Positions 35,649-47,710 of a DNA stretch of 64,000 bases are shown here, one piece after another. The notes beneath the pieces are model-generated. The model had not been told where the DNA came from and did no database searches. It was given only the letters and a program-made list of their open reading frames with translations. The position numbers and the translations under genes were made by a program. Every line of letters starts with the position of its first letter. The first letter of the stretch is position 1. The DNA is from Strongyloides papillosus (taxonomy: Eukaryota; Nematoda; Chromadorea; Rhabditida; Strongyloididae), in NCBI GenBank assembly GCA_005656395.1, contig SRSI01000065.1, positions 62,001 through 126,000 on the forward strand. The letters run 5' to 3'.

Positions 35649-37165
35649 CCTTTAAAATATTTATTTTTATCAAAAATTAAAATAATTCATCGTTTACATT
35701 GATATAGATTTTTTTAATAAATAAATAAATTTGTTAGATCGTTTTAATAAAATTTATTAACTTTCTACTATAAAAAAATGTGTGGTTTTGGAGTAACATA
35801 AAATAAATATGTAGTGACATGACATCTTATGGTACTAATATTTTAAGTGAAAAATTTATAATAATAATCAATAAGTGTAGAAAGTGTAACAAGAATAATT
35901 ACAATTTAAAAAAAAATTTTGGCTAGATTAATTTAAAAGAATTGTTTTAATCTTATAAATTTTTCATTCCCACCCTAAATTTTCTAAATAAAAAGACATT
36001 TTAAAATATTTTTTTCAATCATATAAAATTTACTTTCTACTTTTTCTGTGATTCTTTATCTCTAATGGGACAAGAGATTTGGTTTTCATTTTGGCAAAAG
36101 TTTTTATAAGTATTATCAGTTATTTAATAGAAATCTTAAGATATAGATTTTAATGATTTTAGACCACAAAAACTAATTTACATTTAAAAAAGTTTTTTAT
36201 GAAATTATTTTAATTAATTTTTACTTTTAATGTATTCTATCATGGAATTAGTAGAAACGAAAAATTAATATCACAATTTTTTTTAAAACACATCTTTTTA
36301 GAGAATAATTTTAATTCCAATAAATTTTTTATTTCAGATATGATATGAATGAATCTTTAAACATTTTCTAGGAAGTTGTTAAAATTTGGTTCTTTCTATA
36401 AATTTGCAAATATAGAAAAATGAAGGGTTTAATAACTATTTTAAAGTATTATTTTAAGAGAAAGATAATTGTAATGAGAGTGAATCGAAAGTGTAGAATC
36501 AATCAATTAGAAATATGGCAATCGATTGGTGCATTAAGTTAACAATTTTTTTTTTTATTAATAAGGCTTTATACAAAGATAGATTTTAAAAGTTTAAATT
36601 TAGATTTGAACTAAAATAGTCATGTAAGACATGTGAATGGATTCAATCTCTACTACGGAAATTTATATTGTATATTTACTATATGTTTTAAAAAATTTAT
36701 CAGTTCTTGGAAAAAAAAAATCATGCTTTTATTATTGTATTAATTTGAATAAACACAAAAAAATAGAACAGTTTTACATTAAATATAATGCTCCACCTGC
36801 ATAAAAAATTAAATTTTATTCAAATCATAAAAATATCAAAGAGCGACAATAAAAATATATGTTTGACAATTTAAAGGAATGTAACTTTTTTTAATTTTAA
36901 TATTTTATTATTAAATTATCTTCATATAAGAACTAATTTGTTTTCTATAATGTATTATGAAATATATTATTAAAAGTTAATTTCGTGTAAAGTTGTTAGT
37001 GTTTTTAACAAAAATCATTCTTTAAACTTTTTACCAACAACAATAGATTCAGAAATTTAAAAATTTTATAACAGTATTGATGAAAAGCAGTGATTATTTA
37101 ACTATATAAATTTAAATACTTTAAAGTTATATACTAATCATGAAAAAAAACGCAAACTGTAATTC
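35649..37165. other. AT-rich spacer
   Basis: No gene. From about 36750 on, the sequence belongs to the long diverged repeat shared with 14.4-15.4 kb. Confidence 0.5.
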
Positions 37166-37596
37166 TGCCTGAACGTTCAGGCAAAACGTACATATATAAA
37201 AGCTTTTTCAGAATGATTTCTGAAATAATGGAAGCACTTTACTCGACACAAAAATGTTAACGATTATTAGGAAAATGCATTTTATATAATTTTCAAGGAA
37301 ATTACAATAGTCTTGTTTATTTTCTGGTAAAGATAGTGCAATGCACCACTTGTTGAGCACTGCCGTCATTATTCACCTCATATAGAAAATGAAGAAGGGG
37401 ACACAAAATTTAAAAAAAAAATTTTTTAGTGAATTTTACCATAGTTTTTATATTTAATATGTTTTAAAGAATATATATTTGATTGCTTATTAAAAAAACA
37501 ATTAATTCTCATTTTAAAATATTTTTTTTAAAAAAAAGCGACACTATTTGAGCAATAGTTCTTTTTTATATGTATGTTTTGCCTGAACATTCAGCA
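37166..37596. mobile_element. MITE with palindromic tips
   Basis: The left tip is the perfect palindrome TGCCTGAACGTTCAGGCA followed by AAACGTACATATA. The right end carries the inverted counterpart (TATGTATGTTTTGCCTGAAC, ATTCAGCA). The element is about 430 bp, has no ORF, and interrupts the long repeat described at 36.7-38.0 kb. Inside it, about 37355-37395 reads GAGCACTGCCGTCATTATTC then ACCTCATATAGAAAATGAAG. This resembles the closing block of the satellite monomers at 46-52 kb. Confidence 0.6.
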
Positions 37597-39408
37597 AAAG
37601 TGGTGGGTCCCAAAAAAATATAATGTTATTATAACTTTTATAAGTTTAATTTTTAAAGATAGTACAAAAAAAGTTTAACTATTTGATGATTATAATTTCA
37701 CAAAAAATTGTATCTATTAATAACTTCAACTATTGAAATCTTTTTAACAAAGATAACATGATATGTTAATAAATGCTTTTTATGAAACCACTAATAAATT
37801 TACAAACAAATAAGATTCAATCCTGTAATTTAGAATGTCTTGTGGAAAACAGTTTATGTTTTAAGATAAAAATAAAATCATTCAAAAATAACAACTTATT
37901 TTAATAAAATTGTAGTTATTGTTTTAGTCTTCATAAGCAAAATGTTAACGGTAAAATTATTCACAAGTCAAAAAAAATTTAATTTTTATTAGGCGAGAAA
38001 TTATTAATATATTTTTCATCAATTTTTACTCTTTTTTATTTTTGTATGTAAATTCACTTTTTAAAGATGTAGAAATAAATTTCGTAGGTTGTAATATTTA
38101 AGAACTTCAAAATGTTGTTTTTATTTATAATATAGTTGTTTATCGGCATTTTCACTAAAACGTCAATTTTATAACGATATAAATGTATTCACTGTGTATT
38201 AACTGACATAAAAATTGTATGTGAATGTAATGAAAAAGATGTGGGTTAGTATTAGTATGAAGTTATTGGTTTTTAAAACCCGATTAGAGATAATTAATAA
38301 TTTCTGAGTTTGATTATTAAGTTTCAAAAAATTTTTAAATGAAATCAGAAATGGTTTCTAATAATAACATACAGAGATCGTATTTTAAATGTAATTTTAA
38401 ATAATATTTCACACATTTGGATGTCTCTTTGGAACAAATTTTAGTCTGTAAAATTAATGATTTCACTATAAAATATTAAATTATTTGAAATCATCAATTA
38501 AATAAATTCTTTCTTGTTGTGTAAAAGCTTTGAATTTACACTGATGATTTTTGTTATACAAAATTCATAATTTTAATTTCCATATTAAATAAAACAATGA
38601 TACTTTGATTATAGCATTAATTTCATTAGGAAATTTTTTATAGACTCTTAAGAAATTACGTATTCTTTATAATATTACAGTTGCTTTGTGACTTAAAAAA
38701 TTAAAAAAATATCATTAGAAATTATATTAATATAAATAGTTTTAAACACAAAATAATGCTTTTTTTTATACTTTTAAGATAAATACAATCACTAAAATAC
38801 ATTTCTATAGTGGATTAATTTCAATTTGTTTTAATGACATTTGTTTACAAAATTTTAATAGTTTATCATTACAATTATGATTTTTTTTTTTTTAAGTATT
38901 TGCAAAGAAATATTTATAGATTAAAAAGTGAATAATTTATTAAATAAGACAAGAAATAGAAAAAGAATTTTGAAAGATTATAATAAAGAGTACAGTTATA
39001 TGAAGATATTTATGATTGAAAATCTAAACAGGTGATTATCAATATTTAATATATGGTACATTTTATGGTTGAAAATAATTTTTAACATGTTTAAAATGTC
39101 TTTTTAAAAGGAAATCACTATACATAACGATAAAAGAATAATACAAACGTTAATTTTTATATGAAAAGCTAAAAATTATACTATGAAGGTACATAACATT
39201 TTATGGTATTTTTTGGGTCTTATACTATATATTTTTCTATTTTTTTTAATATAAAATAAGAAAAATATCATTAATAAACAGAAAAAAACAATACTTAAAA
39301 TATAAAAAAGTGCCTTTTTGACTATATTTTGTACAAAGTAAAATAATTAAGAAATTAATATTTAAAATGTTTCAAACTGTATTTTATGGGTACCAAAGTA
39401 AAAAGAGA
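37597..39408. repeat. Spacer with long repeat tail and dispersed repeat copy 3
   Basis: No gene. 37597-38010 continues the repeat shared with 15.0-15.4 kb. 38200-38360 is the third copy of the block GACATAAAAATTGTA, TGTGGGTTAG, GGTTTTTAAAACCCG, AGAAATGGTTTCTA. The remainder is AT-rich with nothing recognised. Confidence 0.5.
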
Positions 39409-39480
39409 CTCTCTGGCGGGGAATCGAACCCCGGTCTCGCACGTGACAGGCGCGGATACTCACCACTATACTACCAGAGA
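39409..39480 (-). tRNA. tRNA-Asp (GTC)
   Basis: Acceptor TCTCTGG pairs with CCAGAGA. The anticodon arm is CGCGC, loop CTGTCAC, GTGCG, giving GTC. The T arm is CGGGG, loop TTCGATT, CCCCG, and the discriminator G. T5 follows. Confidence 0.97.
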
Positions 39481-40499
39481 TACTAGACACCATCTGGGAT
39501 ATTTCCAAGCTCGGATTTTTTAAATTTTTTTTTCGCACTTTTTCGAAGTATTTTAATACATAAGCATCTAATAAGTGTAAATAATAATTATTTTTTCCAA
39601 ACATTTGTTAATATATAAAAAATTTGATACACAAACGACTTAAGAATCATTAAAAAACAGTAAGTTCAAATTTGTGAACAAACTATATAATTGCTTTATT
39701 AATAAAATTTGTAGATATTTTTATCGAAAATAAAACTGTATTTAGCTGCATTTTATACCTACAATTATTTCAAAATTTGATTGCTAATCAAAATTCATGG
39801 AGTTTTCAGATTTTTATGTAGCTAAAAATTGTCAACTACAATGACATTTTGATTTTTTCTTTACTACTCTATATTAGAGATAGCAAATAAAGTTAATTAA
39901 AGCTTTTTAATCTTCTTATTTTGATAATGGTAAATAATTTTTCCACGTTAAAATCTGGATTTCTACATCATTGAATCTCCGATAATAATTGACATACTAT
40001 ACATTCTTTTAATTGACACTATTTGTAATCCAGATGGATCCTGGGGAACTCCTAAAGGGATTCCAAATATAATAAATTACACTTGAAGTTTTATTCAAAC
40101 TTTTATTTAAGATAATTGTGTAATATAAAATAATATGTGTTGTCTGTTACAACATACACAAAAAGTAAAGATAATGATATAGTTAAAAAGTATGTTCTTT
40201 ATATATTGTGCCTCCTAGTTATGTCCTCCTCTTTCTCTGGTATTCCTTTGACTCATACTTCTCTGGGGTTTACATATTTATTTTATTTTACTGCTGGTAA
40301 AAAGGTATCAAATTAACTACAAATTCTTACTATAAAAGATTGTATGGAGTTAGAAAATAACTTAAATAAATTTTTATCTACTATTGAAAGATCAAATAAG
40401 ATATTGTCAAACTTTATTCCTGATAGAAAGTTTTCAGTTAGAAAAACAATTGTTTTTTAGAAACGAAATATTTTAAAATGACCAAATTACATTATGTTA
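39481..40499. other. AT-rich spacer
   Basis: No gene. A somewhat GC-richer patch at 40,030-40,070 (CAGATGGATCCTGGGGAACT) and CT-rich text at 40,210-40,275 are unexplained and could be a degraded element. Confidence 0.5.
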
Positions 40500-42100
40500 A
40501 TTTAGATAAGTTTTTCTTCACTAGTGAAATTTTTTTATTATCAAAAACTTTATATATTGTATTCATTTTTTTAGTCTTAAAAATTTCCTAGATAAATTTT
40601 GTTGCAGAAAATGGTATTTTATGAATGATCACTTAATCACAGATTTATAAATATGATAATAAACAATTTATTGGTAATAATTCATAAACAAATTGTAGCA
40701 ATTTGATTATATAGTTAGTTATTTTGCTGTTAATAAACATTATACAAAAGACCATACTGACAAAGATGCAAAGGGAATGGAATTAAAGTTCTCTAATAAT
40801 TTCATTTTGAATGTATTTTTCACATAAGAGTAAAGTAGATATGAAAAAAATTATTTATTTATAAAATAACATATTATTTTACAGAAAAGTCACATAAAAT
40901 GGTTTGATAATAGTAAAAAAATATAGTAAATATAAATTAGTAAACAAAATACACAATTTTATTCGAAAAAAGTTTGTAGATGCGTTTATCGGGAATCGAA
41001 CCCGAATCGGCCGCTTGGAAGGCGGCCATGCTGACCATTACACCATAAACGCGGAATTCCACGTTAAACAATTTTTTTCCGCTCATACATGTAGTTTATT
41101 TTTTATCTAATAACTTATTTTATTTATAACAATTATGTTTCAATTTGAAAACAATGAAGTATTTGTTAATTGATTATTTTTTATCTAATTTATTGTTAAA
41201 AAGATAAAAAAATAATTAATAATTTTGATAATGGGTAAAAGACAGCTATTTTGACTGTTCCTCTCAATTATTTTAAAAAATTGTAAATATCTCACTAACA
41301 GTTATATAACAATAAATTACACATAAAAAAACACAAATCTTTATAAAATATAGTAATTTTGTTTCATCTATCGAAAATCTAATTTTTTTGACTTGAAAAT
41401 AATTTTATTTCAATTATTTTGCGTCTAAAAATTAAAGCCGTAATTAAAAATTTACTTAAATAAATTGACATTTTCTATAATGTTACTCTTGTTTTAAAAT
41501 TTATGTTGTTTTCTACAATACATTACAAGACAATATTTAATATTATGTAAAATTATAAATGCCGTCATAAAGAGCATTTATTAAACATACCATAAGTATT
41601 TTTTTCAATATGTTTCGATAGTTTGAATTATTATAAATTATATTTTTTTACTAAATTATATTTATCTAACAACCTAAAGTTTTTTTTAATGTTTTTCAAG
41701 GTAATTTACAAATCGAACTTATAAAAAGTTATAGAAAATATTATACACTTTTGTTTTTAATAAAATAACTTTAAAGTATTTTCATTTAAAAAAGTGCTAA
41801 TACTAAAATAATATCGGACAATATAATCCACAATGTGTTATAAAGGAACAAGTGAGGCTCTTAAATGAATATAATATCATAAAAAAATATCAATAACGGA
41901 AAAGTTACATTACTTTAAAATACCATACATACATATTTAAAAAAAATTTATGCACTAACTCAATATTTTGCGTAGTTTACAACATTATTTGTTGTCGCGT
42001 GATGTTTTTAAAATGTGAATAAGCTTTAATTTTCTTGACAGGTAGAACATTTTATTGAATTTCTTAAAGAACTATAGAAATTTTCTTTATTTTGTGTGTT
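40500..42100. repeat. Segmental duplication carrying tRNA-Gly (TCC), copy 2
   Basis: Direct-orientation partner of about 28200-29900. The two align on both sides of the tRNA over roughly 0.5 kb upstream and 1 kb downstream, with many substitutions and small indels. Confidence 0.75.
40981..41052 (-). tRNA. tRNA-Gly (TCC), copy 2
   Basis: All 72 bases are identical to the gene at 28733-28804, although the flanks are diverged. This shows selection (or gene conversion) on the tRNA itself. A T6 terminator follows on the minus strand. Confidence 0.97.
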
Positions 42101-42881
42101 GCTTATATGGAAAGAATATTTTAAATTAAGATTTAACATTCCTTTTTGTCGCAGACATTCAATGATAGAATTTAAAATGTTAGATGAATTAGTTAAATCG
42201 TGATTATTATTCTAATCATTACAAATTTTTTGTGCCTTTCGATTCATTGATAAAAAACTGCCTACAAAACACTTGTTTTATGCAGCCTTTTCGTATATTT
42301 TGTTTCTTAATTGATAAGAACTATTTTTTCATACTTATATCAGAAACATTTATAACTACACAAATACTTTTATGGCTATAAAAAGAAGTATATCAAAAAT
42401 TTGATAATATTAGTAATAAGTATATCAAAAAGTATGAAGAAATTTTTAAATGTTTTCATTTTAAACATATGATTACAAATGATAATATCATTAACAATAA
42501 AATTGTAATACATAACCTACTATGTTTTATATTTATTGACAAAAGCTATAAAAAATGAAAGAAGAAATTGATTACATTTAAAAAACATTACTCTTTTTGA
42601 TCCGAATGCAAGTCTTTTTGGTAAGTAATGTTTTTTTAAATACTTTTATATATGTAATAATATTGATATATATCAATCAGATTTTCAACAGAAAGAATGC
42701 TTGAAACTTTTTTCTATAAGTTTTTAAATTCATGCAAAAATGGTTGACTATTTTATTTTCACAATCTTTTTTACTTTATTCCATATTGTTTTTAAACTTG
42801 CCATAGTAGAAATATTTAAATTTATAGAAACAACTATATCAAGATGAATTGTTTTTTTTAAATATTTTTTAATAAAAATGT
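42101..42881. other. AT-rich spacer
   Basis: Nothing recognisable apart from low-complexity A/T runs. Confidence 0.55.
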
Positions 42882-43547
42882 TTAATCCAAATTAGAATCG
42901 GATAAAATTTCAATGCATTCAATTGCATCACTCTTATTATGCTTTTTAGCTAGAGTACCTGCATTCTCATTACGACAATTTTCTTGTTTTCTTGAGAAAG
43001 AAGGAGTAGAGCTGAGATGTAAAGTGAGGATGATACGAGTGAAATTTAAAACTTTAATAGAAACTAAGATCTGTATTTCATAACGTCATAGTATTTCATT
43101 GCCATTGATTTGACAATATTAGGTAGTATGACATGTTTGGCGTACCATAGGTAATTTTTGCTTTCTAATGAAAGGCTGCTGTTTATCGTGGTCTTTTTTT
43201 AATTCAAAAATTTGCTTGAATAAGCATTCAACCACTTCTTGTTTTTATCTCTTGAATTATAAACGATTTAGTAAAAGAAAGCATTGTCATCCTAGAAAAA
43301 ATCCTTCAGTAAATTTAATGATATTGTGAACTTTGATTTTAACAAAATACTGATAAATTTGGTAAATGTCTCCGGATTTGCATTCACCTTCAATATTACA
43401 TTTTTTATTTCCAACATCTACTAATCTTTTAACATAACCCAATATCCTGCAATGCCTACTAATATTTTTGATCATGAGCATTGAATTCATTAACATGCAT
43501 AGGGAAAACGTTTCATTCATCCATATTTTAATTTTATGATTATGCAT
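42882..43547 (-). pseudogene. Unidentified protein fossil
   Basis: Three protein-like segments occur on the minus strand. The first is an 86-codon frame from ATG 43547 with a Cys/Gly part (VGNKKCNIEGECKSGD) followed by a stop. Next is a stretch KQEVVECLFKQIFELKKDHD and FIRKQKLPMVRQTCH at about 43100-43230, bounded by stops. Last is a tail RKQENCRNENAGTLAKKHN, ending DSNLD and TAA at 42882-42884. Composition is less AT-biased than around it. It reads like the remains of one coding sequence, perhaps a transposon protein. No catalytic motif identifies it. Confidence 0.4.
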
Positions 43548-46190
43548 AGCTTAAGTCTGATACAGAAAAACAGAAGATGATTATTGATAATGAAACAAAA
43601 CAACAAAAAATAGATCGATAAGATAACTGACAATAAAAAACTAAGTTAACCAATGAAAAATATACAATTAACTATAAAATTATATCGATTAACATTTTTT
43701 CAACAGTGTGTGTTTCGTAATTTAAAGATTTTTGGACAATTGTTAAACAATATTTAAATAAATTTTTAATTAGCAGTTAATATTTTTTCTACGTTTTTTA
43801 ATTTTATTTATACATTTTGTTTGAGTAGTGCATTTATTTTTTTGCGCTGCCATAACCTAAACCTCCACTTTAATTTCGGTCACTGAGATGTCACCGAAAA
43901 TAAAGGAAGACTGAGACTAAATAAAAATAAACATCAATGAACACTTTAATAATAGAATAATTATTTTTAATAAAAAAAATTAATTTAGAGACAGAGTGAA
44001 AAATATCGACAAATCTATAAAAATTATATATAGTTAAATAATAAAAGATGTTTTTTTCTTATAAAACCTGTTTTGTAAGTCAATTAGACATTTTATATAC
44101 AAAAAAAATTTTACTATCTTCTCAAATTTTTATCTTATTAATAAAAAGAACAACCACAAAAGTATATGTTAAAAATTTATTAGGCTTGAATCTTTAAGAG
44201 TGTGAGCATAAGGTAAATTTCATAATAAAAAATATATCACTAATAAGAAAATTTTGTTTCTATCATAATCTTTTTCAAATTCTATTGATTTTTATAAGTA
44301 TTTTGTTAAAAGACGTGATTTTTCTAACTTAGAAGACTAGATTAGTTCCAGTTTTTTGTTTCCAAAATTAGACGAATTATTTGCAAAGAATTTTTTCAAA
44401 TATTTTTACTCAGTTTTGCTACTGCGTTTACTCTTTTTAAATTTTACGGAATAAAATGCTTTATATATCATTAGAAAGATATAATTACAGTGTAGCATGA
44501 AAACTAAATGATATTGAAATTGAATTATAATTAGTCACGTAATTTATCAAAAAGTTGTAATTATTTAGATAAATTAATTTAAAAGTAAAAAATCTATAAT
44601 TTTTTGATAATTTCACTAAAACAAACAAGATAGTATTCTTTACATTGATCTCTGTCTATCTTAAAAAATGAGAGTACAACAAAGTTTATAGATCAACAAC
44701 AAAAATGAATTATGCTAATTTAAGTGTTAACTTTTTTTACTAAGTTATTTATTTTCTCAGCAAAATCAATTTTTATACATACACAATTCAATAGAAACTT
44801 GACCATTTCTTTTCATCTAACAGTTAATGGATGTTTTCTTTTTTTTAATTTAGAAGGAAATTTAAATTTATGAAGCTTTAGATTCATAAGTGGTCAAATA
44901 ATTATTAAAACCATTACTTCTTTGTATAATTTTGTTTTTTAGAAATTTTTTGTAAAAGTAAATTCAAACACAATTAATTTTTATGGTTAAATAGTCAATA
45001 TATGTATTTTTTTCAAATTGAGGGAAAACGGGTTGAGATTAACGAAGTAAAAATGTTTGGAGTCATCGAAAATTAATGATAAAGAAGAAGTTGAGTGAAA
45101 GTAAATTTTTATAGAAGAATTGAGTAAAATTTTTACTTAATAAATATAAATTATTTGATAATTCACACAATTATTTTTTATATTTTGAATTAAAAAAAGT
45201 TTTTGCATTTCTTCCTAACAAAAATTGCTTTACTTGGCATCTAGTAAATCATGTAACATTATTCAACATTGTGAATTTCAAAGAAATTTGCAATGATTGA
45301 ATGATGATAAATACAATATTAAGTGAAAATATTGAATTTTAAATAATATTTACTTCTCTTTACACGTGAAGTATTATATTTTGATAGATTTAACACTCAG
45401 ATCTATTACAGGCATGACAGAATTTGATACCTTCGATCCGACATTACTAATGAATAAAATGAAAAATAAAATCAGATAAGGTGTTTGACAATACAAAAAG
45501 CAATTAATTATTGATAAGCACAATGAGTAACTGATAATTTAGACCGTATTGGAGAATTTTATTAAATTTTAGATAAGATGAAACGTGATACAGCTAAGCT
45601 TTTATAACTTGAAACAAATGTTGAAAAAATAACCTGTGTTGCCGATCAATTTTAACATAACTTTTAGCTTTGTGTTTTGATCTTCCTGACAATTTTACAC
45701 TCATTTCTTATGTTTGATACAGAATAACAGAGACTGATAGTTGAAGATGGATAAAAAAGCAGTTAATCAATGAGAAAATTACTGATTAACTAATAATTTT
45801 GACTATATTGGAGAATTTTGACCGAATTTTTCTAACCGATTTTGATTTATCAAGTATCATACAGTATGATAAAAAACTTTTATTGAAAGTTAGGACTTTT
45901 AGTTAATAATAGAAGTGTGTTTTGACCGATAAACAGACTTTTTAGATATATGTATTGAATTTTTTGAGTAGTTTTAGAAAATTTCTCATACAGTTTTTTA
46001 TTTAATTTTTATATATTTTTTTAACTTTAAAATTAAATTTTTTTTAGTTTTTATACATTTTTCACTTTCTACTTAAGAGTTACATTTACTAGGAATGTAT
46101 TGTTTCAATTAGACCACGAACATACTTGAAATTAAGAAGAATTATTTTTGAGAATTTTTTTTAATATAACAATTTTAATAGGAAGCTTGC
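43548..46190. other. AT-rich region with scattered satellite-like scraps
   Basis: No gene. Scraps of the satellite consensus are visible: AAGTCTGATACAGAAAAACA at 43552, GGAGTCATCGAAAATTAATG at 45059 and TTTGATACAGAATAACAGAG at 45713. The stretch 44.7-45.0 kb shares strings with the repeat at 9.2-9.9 kb. Confidence 0.45.
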
Positions 46191-47390
46191 AATAGATGTC
46201 TTTTGATTACTATAAATGATCGAAACATTATGTCTATGACATTTTTTTAGACTTTGAAAAAAATACTTTATAGTCGGAATTAGATACACTGCAATTAAGA
46301 TGTTATTAGTGATATTTGACATTTTTCAAAGTGATAGAGATGTTACATAATGCATTTTTCTCTAGAAGATTTACTTTTTTTTTTACAAATTTTAAGATAG
46401 AAACAAATTTTTATTATAACTAGTTATTTAATCACAGTTAATTTTTAATAATTTTAATGTATTTTTCTTACCATCTTTAATGCCTTACTGTACTGGTTAT
46501 TCACCTCGATAAGAATATGGAAATAGCCAGAGCACTTAAAGAGTTTTACCCATCGAGAATAAAGAATTAAAAAGTTTTTGTGAAATTGAATCTCAAAGAA
46601 AATGACATTTGAGAGAAAGAAAAACGAATACCGATGAAACCTTAAAGAATGTTCTCAGAAATCTGACACATTGTAATAAAAAAAAGCTTCGCCTTCTGAA
46701 AAGAATACACTGCAAGAATACCACACTGTTGAAAACTGGTATAAAGTCATCGAGAATTAGATTTAAAAAGTGTGAGATAAAGAATTTTAATTAATATACA
46801 CATTTTTATTGAATAAAGATTTTGATATATGAGATGAATGAACTGCCAAATTTTCCATAGATGAGATGAATCAAATTTAAAAAGAGATGTTATTCAATCA
46901 TGTAAGTGATTGAAAAATCATCAGACAGGTAGAAACAAGAAGAAACAACAATGAATCGCTCAAGTTTGATACATAATAACAGAAGTTACCACAAGTCTGA
47001 TACAACGTCTCACAAAATAATAACTCCCTCATTCTTGTGATAACCCTTTTCTTAAAATAGTGGTGCATTGAAAAAAAAACCACATACAGGAACTATAATT
47101 AGTCATCGAGAATGACAATACAAGGAATATAATACACAATTAACATTATTAATATATGTATTTAAAAGATGTTTTTCGATCACAATAATGATTGAAAAAT
47201 CATCTAAAGGTAGAAAGAAGAAGAAACAACAATGCATAGCTCGAGTTCGATACAGAATTACAGAAGATTTTATCAATAATTTTGAAGGTACATCAAATCA
47301 TCAAATGTATTTTACAACAAATAAATGTATCAATTATTCTATAATTAACTTTATATGACACAAGTATTTTGACTCACTATTTCAATACAT
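46191..47390. repeat. Diverged satellite monomers, left flank
   Basis: There are at least three degenerate units, each with a hairpin of the form AGATG-stem-loop-stem-CATCT (46194, 46883 and 47168). Downstream blocks follow: GTCTGATACA, ACTCC..GTGATAACC, GGTGCATTGAAAA, CATACAGGAACTA and GTCATCGAGAATGA. Spacing between hairpins is 285 bp for the last pair. The units resemble, but are not copies of, the homogeneous array that follows. Confidence 0.7.
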
Positions 47391-47710
47391 TTATAAGAAA
47401 AAAATTATTATCAATATGACGATTTTAATATATAACAAAAATAATAATCAACAACTTTAACACACACAATAAACATTTTTAATACTAACAATTTTTAAAC
47501 AAAAAAATCAATTATTTAGGTGAAATAAATGAATTAACAAGAATCAGTTAATACTACAGTTATTGTTAAAAATTTAATTATCCAATTATAAAAAATATTA
47601 ATTAACCATTATAAAAATTCCTCATTAATTATAAAAAATCCTCATTAATAATTATAAAAATTCTTCATTAACTATTTTAATTATAGAAAATTATCATTAT
47701 GATAAAACCT
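47391..47710. repeat. TTAATTATAAAAA-rich degenerate repeats
   Basis: Short direct repeats of the type TAATTATAAAAATCCTCAT occur between satellite blocks. A similar stretch is found at 49.43-49.95 and 50.34-50.52 kb. They look like linker sequence repeated with the satellite. No gene. Confidence 0.5.

Noticed and set aside
5515..41052. Organellar origin of the tRNA cluster
   Set aside because: The tRNAs have nuclear features: introns at 37/38, T-run Pol III terminators and full D and T arms. Spacers of kilobases with mariner do not fit an organelle.
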